A DNA stretch of 64,000 nucleotides from the NCBI GenBank assembly GCA_034509495.1, contig CM067508.1:33951646-34015645 (forward strand), given 5' to 3'. How positions within the stretch are numbered: position 1 is the stretch's first letter; each line of letters begins with the position of its first letter. Made by a program: the position numbers and the translations under genes. This stretch comes from Acestrorhynchus altus (taxonomy: Eukaryota > Chordata > Actinopteri > Characiformes > Acestrorhynchidae). Below, one piece after another: positions 10,920 to 23,720 of this stretch. A model generated the notes under the pieces. It saw only the letters and a list, made by a program, of their open reading frames with translations. It searched no databases and was not told the origin of the DNA.

Positions 10920-12055
10920 ACGAGTTAAGCACTCAACACAAACAAATGTACTGTTATAAAAAAAGGACAGTTTTAAACTTAATAGATTTCAGTCCTTGGT
11001 GACCTTGGGACGGGTCACGTACCACAATTTGAGAACCACTGCTTTAGGGTCATTAATCTGTTGAAATGCTGTGTACAACGCTGAGTGAACGTCTGAACGC
11101 GGTGACTGTTCGTGCTGCTTTTTATAGATCGATAAATACTGTGGGTGGAAAGATCCAGTTGTTGACGTGCTAAAAGTGAAGTCCTTGCTACTCTTTCCTT
11201 CGCAAAACCGTTCTGAATCACCACATCTGGACGGGGCGAGACGTTTTTTGGTGATTATTTTACAGCGAAGGGAAGCCGTCCATCTGCACAGGACTAAGCG
11301 CAAAGCCACAAAGGCCCTTTTCATGTGGCTACTGTCGAGAACACTGTTAGTGTCTAAAGCATTTCCATCTTCCTCTTTTTCCTCACCAAGCATACACTTC
11401 TCTCCTTTCCAGATCAAAGCCCCCCCCCTCCCCGCCCCTCCCCCCCCAGCTCTGGGAAATGACCAGCAACTACTGGGCCTTTCAGCAAACCTTCAGTGTA
11501 GCTCTTCAGCTTCATACCATTAGCATGTGCCATCCACATGGCTGGCAGTGAACAAAACACACACTGTAGTCTACCCTCCTATTGTTTGAAGCGCGTTCAA
11601 AGGGAGGGAAGGCCGATTTGACGTGGAAGCATCTATTAAACAAGCGAGCCTCTCTCCAGTCCCCCCAGGAGAAAGAGAAAGAAAAACAGTATTCCGCAGG
11701 CCAGACCCCCAACAAAAGGCAGAAGAGACGTGTGGAGTGGATGAATAGTCAAGAAGGGTCCAATTTTTGCACTTCACGATGCGTTTGAATAGGCTGTTGT
11801 GATTAAATTCGCGCATAATTGTGTGCACATGAGTGCGTCACACATGCACGTCCTAATGAACAGTGATAAAGAAAGAGAGCGTCTCCACAACAGGACCAGA
11901 CTCAACACCTCTGAATGACGCAGGGACGGAACATGACATAGGCAGTATGCTGACGGGTAGGGCGCCATCCATCCATCCTGTTTTACACTGTTACACGTTA
12001 TTTACACTATCATTTCTAAATGTTACAAAAACCTACATCATAATAAGTTGCTAGT
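10920..12055. other. No gene seen
   Basis: Mixed intergenic sequence. A short poly-C stretch lies near 11,420-11,445. Near 11,015-11,045 there is a small word (aatttgagaaccactgc) like the end of the other MITE family described at 22,585. No supported exon. Confidence 0.4.
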
Positions 12056-12061
12056 ATGAGC

Positions 12062-12345
12062 CTATGAGCAGATCAGAGGGACAGTGAAGGTGGAGCAGTT
12101 TGGAGATAAAGCCAGAGAGGCCAGGTTGAGATGGTGTGGACGTGTGTTGAGGAGGAATAGTGGATATATCGGACAAAGAATTTTGGAGATGGAGGAAGAG
12201 GAAGACCTCAGAGAAGGTTTATGGATGTAGTGAAGGTGGACATGGAGATGGTTGGTGTAACAGTAGAGGAGAAAGGGGACAGGGCAAGATGGAGGCAGAT
12301 GATCCGCTAAAGGGAGCAGCCGAAAGAAGAAGTCGTCTAATAGCA
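12062..12345 (+). mobile_element. Non-LTR retrotransposon 3' relic
   Basis: Frameshifted translation recalls the conserved C-terminal region of fish LINE ORF2 proteins: KAREARLRWCGRV, then GYIGQRILEME, then RRFMDVVKVDMEMVGV and RWRQMIR. The DNA ends with the typical tail gggagcagccgaaagaag, aag. It is 5'-truncated and dead. Confidence 0.8.
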
Positions 12346-12349
12346 TGAG

Positions 12350-13715
12350 GCCTAATATGATATGTCCCTATATATACCTGAGGTGATATTAATCCCATGA
12401 ACGTTATTGTATCCGGGGAGGCGAGGACAAAGGGAGGGGTCCCCCGTTCAAACAAAAGGGTTTTTGTAAAGCGTGTATCTGTGAGAAATGCCAGTTTTGC
12501 TGCACCATTACCCCCTGCTTCTGAACAATCAACTCTGGCCGCAGGACTGGTTATAACCCAGTGACAGTAATGGTGTTCTGACCATTTCTCTCATTTTCTC
12601 TTCAGCTTCATAGTATTATCTTAAATAGTAGAGAGAGGGAGGGAGTATTTCATGCTCACGTTACCATTTAACACGGATTTAATGTCATTTAATGCTCATT
12701 TTTTAATTATTATTTTATTATATTAAAGGACGTTACATACTGAATGAAAGGGAGAACGGGGGTGGAGGAATGGAGGGGTCAGTCTCGTAATGTAAACCTT
12801 TGGGAACCCCTGCCTCCAGATGTGAGACTGTTAACACGCATATCTGAGCTTAGGTCAAGCTGATCACAATACCGAAACTGGACCGAACCATGACTTTTGT
12901 GTACCGTTACACCCCCATTATACAGTGTCTGTATGTGTGTATAAACACAATGACTGATGAGTGAACGGCACAACCAGCGCAAATGTTGCCTACACACCTA
13001 AAAACGAGGGTTCTGCAAGGGTTCCGTCACAAGAAACTGTACAATATAGACCCAAGAACAACGTAAAATACTATATGAATAAAAGAGTTTTTCAGATTGA
13101 CAGAAAAGGCACTGTGGAGCAGGGGTTCTCCAACTTTTCCACTTCAAAGCCCAGCTGTTTATTACTAGAAAGCATAATGGTCCACAAAAAAAAACCAAAA
13201 AAAAACCTCAACTTTATGTAAATTTATTCTTGCCTTTTATTTCTCAAGCGCTGACACTGAAAACGTGAGAATTAGGGCGTGAACAGGAGCTTAGAAACAG
13301 CAAGACTTTGTGAAAACATCTGTCCCAAATGTACCTCCCATTTAATTCTTTAATTCTGTCCAAAAGCTGTCTCTGTGTCAGTCTCCATGTTGACTTGTCC
13401 TATTTATGACAAGTCTATTTATACCGTCACATCATATCTGTAGTCTGGGTTGTACTGTTGGATGATTTTGTGTTTTCTGAGGAACAATAACAGTCTGCAG
13501 AAGGTGCTGCAGCTGCATTGTCTCAATAAATGCATTACTATTAAAGCTTGAATAATGTTCAGTGTTTGAATACAATTGATGTTTACATATATTTTCACAC
13601 AGATGTTTATGGTTTTAAGTGGTATTACCAGCCCACTACTGACTACTGCCGTCCTCAAACGAAGGGACTATGAAGCACTATAAAGTGATTCACAGCCCAC
13701 TGGTGGTCCCCAGCT
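12350..13715. other. No gene seen
   Basis: AT-rich intergenic sequence with short degenerate repeat pieces (for example gagcaggggttctccaac near 13,118, resembling the MITE at 22,585). No splice-supported exon was recognised. Confidence 0.4.
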
Positions 13716-14570
13716 CACAGGTTCTATATAAGAACCTTGAAAAGGGTTCTATATGCACTAGGAACCAAGGATCTCAGGTCTGAATCCTGGGTCATGCAGC
13801 TTGTCATCAGCAGCCAGAGTCTGAGAGAGCACAATTAGCTGTGCTCTCTCTGGGTGGGTAGATGGCGCTCTCTCCCCACATCGCATTCAATGCAATGTTG
13901 GTTGGAAACGAAAATAAGAGTTTTTTGTATCTTTTTATGGGTTCTTCTGACTAATGAATGCTGCACTGTAGAGGGTTTTCTTTGTAAATGATACTTTATG
14001 TCACCAAAAAAGGTTCTACTATTGTCCATCTGTCCATTATCTAAGCAAACAGGCCCAGAACTCCTTCTCTCCAGTCACCTCATCCAGCTCTTCGGGGGAC
14101 TCCCAGTCCACCCGAGAGATATAATTTCTCTAGCGTGTCCTGAGTCTGGTTCCTAGGTCTTCCCTGGGGACTCCTCCCAGTCAGACATGCCTGAAACACC
14201 TCACAAGGGAGGCAACCAAGAGGCATCTGAACCAGATGCTCGAACCACCTCAGCTGGCCCCAGCTAGCCCCTCCCGGATGACTGAACTCCTCCCCTTCTC
14301 TAAAGGAGAGTCCAGCAACCCTGCAGAGAAAGCTCATTTCAGCCGCCTGTACTCAGGATCTCATTTCGGCCACTACCTAAAGCTTGCTGCGGACGCTGCA
14401 CCAATCCGCCTGTCAACCTCCCGCTCACTCATGAACAAGATCCCAAGATACTTGAACTCCTTGAGGCAGGAACTCATTCCCAGAGTAGAGGACAGTGCAT
14501 CATGATTCTATATACAACCATTTTCATTACCGAAGAACCCCTGAAGAACCATCCTTTCTAAATGTAGGTC
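13715..14570. mobile_element. Degenerate repeat (ggttctatat type) split by a LINE fragment
   Basis: Words of a common fish MITE occur on both sides of the LINE fragment: ggttctatataagaacc and aaagggttctatatgcac at 13,720-13,765, and gattctatatacaacc and gaagaacccctgaagaacc at 14,505-14,550. This suggests an older element interrupted by the LINE tail at about 14,030-14,505. Confidence 0.45.
14030..14505 (-). mobile_element. Non-LTR retrotransposon ORF2 C-terminal relic
   Basis: The minus-strand frame at 14,080-14,337 contains QLRWFEHLVQMPLGCLPCEV followed by FQACLTGRSPQGRPR. This matches the widely seen fish LINE C-terminal signature of the form LRWFGHLVRMP...GRPR. The rest is frameshifted. 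It is a 5'-truncated dead copy from a different LINE family than the one at 12.1 kb. Confidence 0.8.
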
Positions 14571-15174
14571 ACCACATTGATCTGGAATGAAGCTATGGAT
14601 TCCAAACAGAGGACACACCCTCGGAATGCCTCCCACCAGAATTGAGATGAGCTTCATGTCAGTCCTGGAGTTTTGTTATGAGATTAAACTCAAACTTGAA
14701 CAAGGGCTGAAACACAGGCTACAACCTTATCAAGAGAATCTTTGTAAAGCTGGTGCATTCTAATGAGAGATGGTGGGCGTTTGGGAGTGAGAAAGCGCTG
14801 TCTAAATCGATAGGGTTCCATCTGTAAATCAATAGGTCCCCCGAAGAACTGGAGAGACAAGATCTTGGTGGAGAACAGTTAGTGTACTGTGCAGAGCTGG
14901 AGGTGTAGGGAGTCAAGCTCTGGACACAACCCTGCAGAGATCTGCACTCCTGGGGCTTGAGTCACATGCACTAACATCAGTTGCGATGCTTAGCTTATGA
15001 TAAGATGCTCTCAGGTTAGAAGCCCTACGGTGGAGCTACGACCACATGTGACTCACAGTGGCACATTAAAGCAAAGGGCAGTGGAGCACATGTTTCAGAC
15101 GAGAGCAACGCTGCATACATGTGCACCTTTCGGAGCCCTGAAATACAGCAGGACAGCTGTGGGCAGCATATGCG

Positions 15175-15545
15175 CTATATACTGTACACTATATGGACAA
15201 AAGTACTGGGACGCCTGCTCATTCATTGTTTCATCATTTTTCTTATCCTGCTTTTTGGAGAAACTATCTCTACTGCCCAGGGAAGGCTTTCTATTAGATT
15301 CTAGAATTGCTGTGAGAATTTGATTGCATTCAGCCAGGATTAGTGAGGTCAGGAAGTTTGGTGGTCATCACCCAAAGTACAGGATGGAGCTCCATTATTT
15401 TAAGTTCCACTGCTCCACAGCTCAATGCTGGGGGGGCTTTATACCCTTATAGCCCACTCCTGGCCAATGATAGGGTTTTCAAAAAAAGGAGACTGGGGAC
15501 ATACAGACATCCATTGTGCTTAGAATATTGTGGTTGCGGGGCTTC
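15175..15545 (+). mobile_element. Tc1-like (TZF28/Tdr2-like) transposon relic
   Basis: Begins with tacactatatggacaaaag, tactgggac, a terminus well known in zebrafish and other cyprinoid Tc1 families. It continues with gcattcagcc and attagtgaggtcagg. No transposase frame survives. Confidence 0.7.
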
Positions 15546-15568
15546 AAGGCCCAAGTTATTGGGCCATG

Positions 15569-15571
<3 letters not shown>

Positions 15572-15616
<45 letters not shown>

Positions 15617-15634
15617 CGTGTGTGTGTGTGCGTG
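15572..15634. repeat. (TG)n microsatellite
   Basis: TG tract with one CGCGCACG interruption. Confidence 0.97.
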
Positions 15635-15729
15635 CTAAATGGGGAAATAGTAGGCGATACTGCTCCAGGCCACAAGAGAGTTGCTCTGTAAAGCGGGATC
15701 TACAAAATATATGATAACTGCAAAAACCA

Positions 15730-15732
15730 TTA

Positions 15733-15783
<51 letters not shown>
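15730..15783. repeat. (AATC)n microsatellite
   Basis: About 12 tandem AATC units. Confidence 0.97.
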
Positions 15784-15785
<2 letters not shown>

Positions 15786-16344
15786 TGTGCTTTATACAAA
15801 AAAGAGGCAGGGAGAAAAGGAGGAGAAAGCTTGGGAGGAACCAGGCTCACAAGGGGGGACCCTCCCTCTGGTCAACTACTTCTACATTTTTTATTAGGGG
15901 ACATTGGACCTCACATCCCTGCTGTAATACTCAGGTTTACTGAAGTAATGAGAGTTTGATGGTGGACATAATAGTAACAGTAGCAGCTAATTAGGGTCTG
16001 TGCCAAATTCTACATAGTTGGTGACAACAGGTGGGCAACTAGTCCAGGTCAGGGTGGGAAACTAGTTGAATTGACTCGGGAAAGGTAGCAAGAAGCAGTT
16101 CGTTTGGTGTTTCGATTTATCCCAGTTTACCACAAATCCCAGTGTCCGTGAACCCCTGGATCTGCAGCCTGTAACTCTGACATTAATTTCCAAAAGCTAC
16201 TGAACAAGTAAGTAAGAGACTGAGTCCTGAACATTATCTGGAAGGTGATTCCAGAGCTGGGGGGTTTTGTGAGAAAAGGCTCTTCCCCCTGCTGAAGCCT
16301 TCTGAATTCTGGGAACGAATAGGAAGCCATCAACCATAGATACC

Positions 16345-16525
16345 AATCAACCATAATATTATGACCAGTACCTTGTTTCTACACTCACTGTCCATCATAT
16401 CAGCTCCTCTGACCATACAGGAGCTCTTTGCAGTTCTATAATCATAGACTGTAGTTCATCTGTATCTCTACATACTTTATCATCCTCCTTTCACCCTGAC
16501 CCCACAGGACCACCACACAGCAGGT
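16345..16525 (+). mobile_element. Fold-back MITE, one arm only
   Basis: Contains the outer part of one arm (atcaaccataatattatgac, tcagctcctctgaccatac, aggagctctttgc), ending at accccacaggaccaccac. The second arm is missing. Confidence 0.8.
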
Positions 16526-16529
16526 GCCT

Positions 16530-17170
16530 ACTCCCTGTCCTCTCTGGACACTCCTAGCCAAACCCTTGGTTAGGGTAGTTATGGTAGAAGATCATTTACT
16601 GGGCTTTAGCTGACTCATCTGCATTTCAGCATGCACACCCCATTCTTCCCATTTTTCCATTTCCTTTCTCTTTCTGAGGAGGAAAAGCTGCTGTAGAATG
16701 CACTTCGGATGCCTTACAGCGGTGCTGCTGAGGGCGAGGTCTTTCTCAGAAGCCACCCCAATCAATCAGGGCAGCTTTGCCCTTCTGTGGAAACAGGGAC
16801 GAGTTCGCTCAGCTCATTCATCTCAGGCTGCGTCTGCTCATCCTTCTGCCCGTTTTCACACTGATCTTCTCGCTATGTTACTAACATGATGACTTACTAG
16901 GTTTTTCACCAGCTTGGTTTCCCACTCCACACATCGTCATCACTCTGATTCCCTTCCCCCCCCATTCCGACAGCTGGAGAATCAGGCCCAAATGTCTGGC
17001 ACAGTATCAGTTACCGGAGCAACCTGTGGAGGAACTTCTGGATCCTAATTCAGGCCTCCATCAGGCCTTTGCCCCAGTATTCAGGCAGGGAGGCAAAACA
17101 TCTGTCTTATCAAAACCCTTGCAGAGAGACAGGCATTAGCTATGTTCCAAAGGACCTTTGTTCAAACTAA
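16530..17170. other. Mostly non-repetitive block, no gene seen
   Basis: Includes a 16,900-17,150 stretch of balanced composition (for example cagtatcagttaccggagc) without repeats or good splice sites. It might hold a regulatory element. Confidence 0.25.
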
Positions 17171-17369
17171 CAGAAGGTGGGGGACTGCACTTTCTCCGCA
17201 GATTCACACACGTTTATCCATTCCAGAAGTTGTGAGGTCTGCTCAAGCATACACAATGACGGCAGTGTAAGAATGTGTTACAGCAGTCCCAGAGCAGGGC
17301 AACACCACCGATGTATCAATGTTCATTTGACAGTGCATGAAAGTAACTTGTTTTCTGGACACATTAACA

Positions 17370-17705
17370 ATGTATCAGCTCCTCTTGCCAAAACAGGAGC
17401 ACGTTGTGGTTCTATAATTACAGATATTGTCATTTTTCAGTGGTCAGGACCCCACAGGACCACCACAGAGCAGGCTTCTATTTCTGACACTGCAAGGTAA
17501 TAGGTAAAGGTGTCTAACAGAGTGCAGAGGGAGTGATACAGTGTTTAAGCACTCCAGCAGCACTGCTGTGGAGCACCACTGGTATGCATGGATTAGACAG
17601 TGTGACAGCAGTGCTGAGAGTGACCCATCACCCACATTATACCGGCTTTGTGGTGGTCCTGAGGGGTCCTGTGGTGGTCATACCGTTATGGTTGACTGGT
17701 ATGTA
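17370..17705. mobile_element. Fold-back MITE, internally deleted copy
   Basis: Parts of both arms are present (atcagctcctcttgccaaaa, ggaccccacaggaccaccac, then agcactccagcagcactgct and gagagtgacccatcaccc). It ends with ataccgttatggttgactgg. Confidence 0.8.
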
Positions 17706-18184
17706 CGTGTCGTGTCATTCTGGTACGATCCATTTTCAAGTGTGCAACGATCTGATAACAAAAAGACGACATCTGGCCGGTAATGTATTTTAAACTCAGC
17801 GATCTGAGTGATAAGGAATAATAATATTTTTATTTAATTTTTCTTTTTTTTCTTTCGTAAGCAGTCAACATTAGCACTCATCTGTGAAGTGTTTCTCTCT
17901 GGTTCACATTTGTAATGGAAAATGTTTTCTGCTTCAGTAGGGTCAGGCACTTTGCAATTCATTAGACCAAATAGATGCATGATTTCAAGCTTAATTATAA
18001 GTTTAACAACATCTCGCTATTGTTTAAACTGAAGAAACAGAATAAGCCTGGGTTCCAAACACAAACGGGTTCCGGTCCAATGTAAATGTGTTCCTGAATA
18101 TGCAAGAAGACTCAGGCACTGTTACAAAACAAGAGGAGCAATGGTACAGACATGGTGACCTTTGCACACCTCTCATAAAATCAA

Positions 18185-18480
18185 ACTTGCTTGATCTCTT
18201 TCTGACGGTAGAAGCTGCACTTTGACATCGACAGGGACAAGAGCTACCTGTATGTCCTTGGGATGAACAGATCTGGCCATGTGGACGGTTGTTTTAAATG
18301 CTCTCCACTTGTAAATTATTTTCTGGACAGTGGAACAGCTGACTTCTAATTGTTCTGATTGGCCTCAGAGAGCTCGTTGGATCTAGTCATAGTGATCCCT
18401 CTTCCTTCAAGAGCTATCAAGAGCAAACCAAACTCATGTCTGAGGTTGATATACATCCTCTATAATTATGGTCTAATCAT
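18185..18480 (-). mobile_element. Tc1-like transposon relic (antisense)
   Basis: Shares words with the relic at 34.2-35.0 kb: tctggccatgtgga against ctggccacggatg, then tgttttaaatgctctccact in both, then gtggaacagctgacttc against gtggaacggctgatttc. Only a short internal part remains. Confidence 0.6.
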
Positions 18481-19099
18481 TTCCATTTACATTGTTGCAT
18501 GTGTTTCTTTATCTTTCCTCGATTTTAATATTGTTAAATGAAACGTCCATTAGATGAAAAAAGACATTATGACATCATTGATCTCACTTGTCCACACTTA
18601 CTCTAGCTGAGGACGACAGGCATGGCTGAGACAAACGCAGCCTGAATATATATTTGACTGGAATTCATGGGTAATACTGGTGTGTCTTCCCTGTTCTTCC
18701 ATTATGACGCACCATAGAGGACATAATATAACTTGTATGTCAATCCAAATCAATCTTCACCTTAACTTCATGCATGGCAATAGACCTCTTACCGTGACCC
18801 CATTAAAATGTCTGTTACTATGGTTACGCTTTGTGACTTTTATTAGGGAGGAGGACTGAGACGACACTATCCACATAAACAAAGAAACACGGAGCTTTGG
18901 AACGAGAAAAATCAATCTAACAGCTCTTACAAATCAGTTTTACTTTAATAATATTCTGAAAAACGTTCGCACAGATCAGGTGTCCATCAGTTATACAGGT
19001 CTGTTTTGCTACTGAGTTTATGCTTTTGTTCCCAGTGTTCCCAGTATATCAACTCAAGAAACCTGTTTGAACCCAGTTGGATCTACAAGCTTGTCCTCC

Positions 19100-19300
19100 A
19101 GGTTTAAAGGGCGATGGTTAACACGTTTGCCTCCCAGCACTGGGATCTTGGGTTCAAGGCCCTATCAGGGTGGAGTTTCCATGTTCTCCCCACGTCTGCG
19201 TGGATTTCCTCCAGGGGATCCAGTTTCCTCCCACGTTGCAAAAACATGGATCAGGTGAATTGGCTACTATGTGTGAATGGATGTGAATCCTGTCCAAAAA
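19100..19300 (+). mobile_element. tRNA-derived SINE
   Basis: A tRNA-like head has an A-box-like gatggttaacacg at about 19,112 and a B-box-like gggttcaaggcc at about 19,151. It is followed by the body common in fish SINEs (ggagtttccatgttctcccc, acgtctgcgtggatttcctc, cagtttcctcccacg). It is degenerate, so certainly old. Confidence 0.7.
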
Positions 19301-19339
19301 ACAAGCCCAAACCAGAGGTGAGGGTTTTTGCTGAAATGC

Positions 19340-19690
19340 AGTGTTGCCTAGTTACAGTAGTCGTCTGGCTTGTCTATGTGATCTTCAGCAAACTGCAGAT
19401 GGCAGCAATGTTCTTTTTGGAGAGCAGCAGGTTTCTCCTTGCAACCCTGCAATGCTCACTTTGGTGTTCTGTGTTCTGCTGATGGAGGACTCGTGAACAT
19501 TAACATACCTCTAACATTATGGTTCCCCTGTGATCTTGCTGACTTGCTGCCATCTTGTAGTCATCTTGGTGTCATCTTTGTTGGTGGAGCACTCCTGGGA
19601 GGGTAATAAAGGTCTTGCTCCATTGGTACATCTGTCTGACTGTGGATCGCTGTAGCCTTAATTTGCAAGTGGTGGTTTCCCTTGGATATA
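19340..19690 (-). mobile_element. Tc1-like transposon relic (antisense)
   Basis: Antisense Tc1 transposase DNA typical of fish: gcagcaggtttctccttgca, gatggaggactcgtgaac, atctttgttggtggagcac, tcctgggagggtaataa, tctgtctgactgtggat. It is truncated at both ends. Confidence 0.75.
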
Positions 19691-20159
19691 CTGCACCAGG
19701 AACATATCCAGAGCTCTTTGTGGAGAACGAAGAAATACCTCAGGTTTAGAATACAACTCACTCATTTTCTTCTTGCAAATGAAACAAGTGCCAAGGTGTG
19801 ATAAGGCGGGATTTGACTCCTGGCATTGGAGCTCATTTCTGATCTTCACACCACCTCTCACCATGTTCGGATGCAGCACTCTGGAGCAGTTAGGACCGAG
19901 ACTACTTTCGGTCAAGCCCTTTTGAGACAGCCATCTCATCATCACAACCTCCTCTCGCCTGTCCCGTTTGTGATTCCCAGCAGTGTACCTGAAGCCTACA
20001 GACGAACACACAGGGAAGACGGGGCTGATGGGTATGGAGGAACACAAAGGAATGAGCCACTGAGATTGAACGTGATCATCTTTCCGGGGACGGCCCTGTT
20101 TTTTTTCTTTCTTTTTTTGTCAAGGCCCCACAAAAAAAAAAAGAAAACAAGGAGAACAT

Positions 20160-21500
20160 GAAGGTCGTTTAAAGAGCAGCAGGCTGCGCGATGCTGGAGG
20201 GGGGCCGAGGGAGAGTGAGCGCAGGGATCCCGACTGTGAGCGTACAGCGTTCAGGCTGACGCTCAGGCACCCTCTACGGCACTCCTCATCAATCTCCCCG
20301 CGTCCGCAGAGAGCTTCGTCTGACCCACATAGCAGCCCTGCGGCGGGGGGGCTCCTTTCTTCCATTATTGATACCCCTGCATCACACGACCCCTGCCAAC
20401 CCACAGTAACACAGCAGAGGAGCCTCAAAGGTCAGATAACCCCATGCAGACATTTAGTCTGGCAGCCGTGTGACAAGAGACTGGTACTCTGGCAAAGAAG
20501 AGGCACATCCGTGTACGTCTCATTTCAGACAGTTTTATTTGTTTTTGGCGATGACAGCCAGGGACCCACAGGCAGTACAGGTTTCACTTAATTGATTCAG
20601 GCGGTGTTAAATGTGCGAAGCCTGCGAAGGAATTTATCAAAGCCCCTGCATTTAATACAAGTGCGGTTACATCAAACAGTGCAGTTTGCAGCGTAGGTGT
20701 TTGCCTGTTTTGAAAAGCACTTGAAAGTGCTTTATTCATCAGCCCTGGATCTGGTGTGATAGTTGGACAAGTGTGCCAGGAATCTCTGAGGTTACATATT
20801 AACCCTGGCTTTCAGGAACGCTCCATTTCCTAGGTAACGTCACGCAGCACTCAGCACATACGAGCTCTGCATTGCACGTCTCCCCCAGATCTTGTCGCAT
20901 GAACCAAGTGTGAAACTGAAACGGCTGCCCAGACCACTCCTAGAGGACGAGCTTTTTTATTCACCAACATCCTAGCTCTCCAACACTGCTCGGCATCAGC
21001 CAAACAAAACGGACTCAAACAGGCAGCCTCATGACGCTCTGATACCCAACTTTCTGTCAGTGTGCTGTTAAACAATTGACTGCGAATTCCCGATCACTGA
21101 GTGGGCCATTGCACCACACTAACATTTGCTTGTGGTTGCCACCAAGGCGTTGGAGGGCCACACATACGGTTGCCAGGGTGCTCCAGGGACAGGGAACTGA
21201 GCTACCCTTTCCTGGAGCCCTGCCGCTGCAGGAGCTGAGAGGAACAAAGAAGAGCTCCACTCTCCATCGCTGGTGCCACTCGAAATGCCTGAAGTATGGA
21301 ATCAGCCGGCTGGTTCTCTCAACAAAAGCCCCGCTTCAGTAAACACCCAGAGCTTGCTGACATGTTCGCATTCATGTCTTGCGAGTGCGCTGAAACGTTT
21401 ATTACAATGGCATTTACATAAATGGAGCGGACAAAAACGTGGTTATTGGTTTACGGCAGCATTGTCTTCTCAAAGACGGACAAAAACACCTTGAAAGCAC
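20160..21500. other. Non-repetitive block, possible regulatory DNA
   Basis: A long repeat-poor stretch. At 20,540-20,720 it has homeodomain/TALE-like words (gatgacagcc, cacttaattgattcagg) and even composition. Open frames here lack splice support. Candidate conserved non-coding sequence only. Confidence 0.3.
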
Positions 21501-22580
21501 TCCGTAATCTTCGGTTTTGACATAGAACGAGAGAGGGAGTTAGAAGCTTTTGCTCTTGAAACAATGGGACATTTGTTCTCCGCTTATGCTTTAAAATTTA
21601 GGCCATGGTTTTAGGAGATAAAAACCACACTAAGCCATCTCAGGCTTGGGCTTTGCTGAGCACAATTTGTATCTGAATGTGGGAGCATTATGAACTTTAG
21701 ATGCTGGAATGGTATCGAGCTTCTGCGCAGTGAAAATCCAGCTTATCTCATGGAAGATATCACCGTCTTCAGGCACTTTCAGCTCGCTTGGCCAAAGCCC
21801 TTGGCTGGAGCACTGGTTCAGATTCGTATTCTGCATACTTCTGTGAAACGCACAAACCACCTAGAGTAAACCACTGGAACACATTTGCACGTCTCCTCCG
21901 CGTATGGGCCTCTTTATCTGAAGTGAAGCGGCTGTGAGAGCATTAGTATACATGCTCCAAAACAGACTAAGACATATTTGTTTTGAAGTGTTAAACCATT
22001 CATGATACTTTACAGGCAGCGCGCTGGCCAGAGGCAGAGCCAGAGGGCAAGCAAACCAGGCTTTTGCTTTGGGCCTCCACTCAAAAAGAGACCCTGGAGA
22101 ACAGATGTCAAGCTGGGAATGTGGTCCAAACTTCAATCATCTAGAATTTGATAGTGGTTAAAGCAACACTAACTTGGAAACTGGACATGCACGTTTAACT
22201 ATTTGTGAATATTCGCATCACATTCCTTTTTGGTGGACAATTCAATGCTTATTTTTGGTCTGAGGTGGAAATATTCCAATGCAACAGCAATGGCCAGAAA
22301 TGGGAACAAGTCACGTAGTTGCCCCAAAGTAATTAATCTACCATTATTGGAACCCTGCCACTTTCCCGTCATTGCAGATCTGTTTAAAATATTGCAATAA
22401 CTAATTTTTAGTTCTACTAATCAGCTTCTCAACACATACAGCAACCGTTTCATCCCAGTCTTTCCGTCAAACAAAGCAGAGCTACTTGTATTTCTGTGCC
22501 ACAAATGGCATAAAGTCACCCAACAGCAGTTTGAGGCACTGATTTGAAAGCTGTGATTTTTATTTGCATTATTTCAGGTC
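21500..22580. other. No gene seen
   Basis: Low-repeat intergenic DNA. No transposon end, tandem repeat or splice-supported exon could be recognised. Confidence 0.4.
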
Positions 22581-22584
22581 TAAC

Positions 22585-22740
22585 GTGGTGTTTCTCAATC
22601 CTGGTCCTGGAGGCACCCCAACCCTGCATATTTTACAGCTTTCCCAGCTCCCAATACAGCTGATCAACAAGCCCTTCAGAGTTACAGGCAGTGTGTTAAA
22701 GCAAGGCAGGGGAACCTCTAGGACCAGGGTTGAGATGTTT
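22585..22740. mobile_element. Short palindromic MITE (gtttctcaatcctggtcctg family)
   Basis: Inverted termini: left gtttctcaatcctggtcctg, gaggcacccc; right ggaacctctaggaccagggt, tgagatg. The middle contains gatcaacaagcccttcagag. Further copies lie at about 32,985, 33,838 and 62,370, with decayed ones near 38,110 and 43,340. The structure is hAT-like and non-coding. Confidence 0.85.
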
Positions 22741-22924
22741 TGGGTATTTGAGCAGTTGTCATTTCTGCCATAAATGCTCCAAAAAGCAATATTTATTTGG
22801 GATTTGAGAGAAATGTTGTAAATACTTTGTAGAATAAAATGAAATTGTTCATTTTCCCCCAAAACAAGCCTATAAATTGTAAAACCAGAGCTTTAAATGG
22901 ACAATGGGCCAACGGCACAGGTGG

Positions 22925-23130
22925 CAGGACACACACTAACACACCACCACCATGAGGTGGTCCTGTGGGGTCCTGATCATTGAAGATCAGGGTGAAAGGA
23001 GGAGAATAAAGTCTGCAGAGAAACAGGTGAACTACAGTCTGCGTGCTCCTGTATGATCGGAGGAGCTGATAGGATGGACAGTGAATGTAGAATCAAGGTC
23101 ATAATGTTATGGCTGATTGGTGCATATGAG
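22925..23130 (-). mobile_element. Fold-back MITE, one arm only
   Basis: Right-hand arm: acacaccaccaccatg, gtggggtcctgatcattgaa, gatcagggtgaaaggaggag, then the end ataatgttatggctgattgg. Confidence 0.85.
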
Positions 23131-23519
23131 CCTTAAACAGACCAGGACAAATCAGCCTATTCAACTGTAATGAAACATAGATAAAAACATTGTTATTTAA
23201 AATGAACTTTGCTTTTAAATCACAGCTTTTGCACAAATGTGTGGATTTTTTTTCACCATAATAAATGTAAAACTATGTTAATTAAAAAAAATGTAAAAAA
23301 GTGAACATCAAGGAAAAATAAAACACAAGATTACAGGATATGACTGATTTAAGGCAACAGGGAGAAGCACACTGGAGGAAAAGGAAGAAAAGGAAAGGAA
23401 AGAAAAAAAAAACAACAAGAAAAACAAGTGTTGCATGTCATGTCAAAGATAATTACATGAAAGGAATCCTCCAGGAAATCAAGACGAAATTACGCTCAGT
23501 ATGGAAAAGTGAGCAAATT

Positions 23520-23720
23520 CAAAGCTGCAAATGAGGCAGGCCAATTAAATTCATTACAACGGAAAAAAAAACTCCCTCCTCGAAGGGGAAAATAAATTCT
23601 TCAGGTCCGTGGTGTCAGACTAATAAAGAAAGGGCTTGTCTCTGTTAATGGACGGGGTGATTTAAGAGTTGCCATCATGCCAATAAGCCAACCTGGCAGA
23701 CGCCACACTTCTGCAGAGAT
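23520..23720. other. Non-repetitive block with homeodomain-like words
   Basis: Includes ggccaattaaattcattac and gactaataaagaaag, with no coding or repeat signal. A weak candidate for a regulatory element. Confidence 0.25.

Noticed and set aside
19658..20161. Overlapping 111- and 129-codon frames on opposite strands
   Set aside because: Chance open frames beside a Tc1 relic, with no motif or splice evidence.
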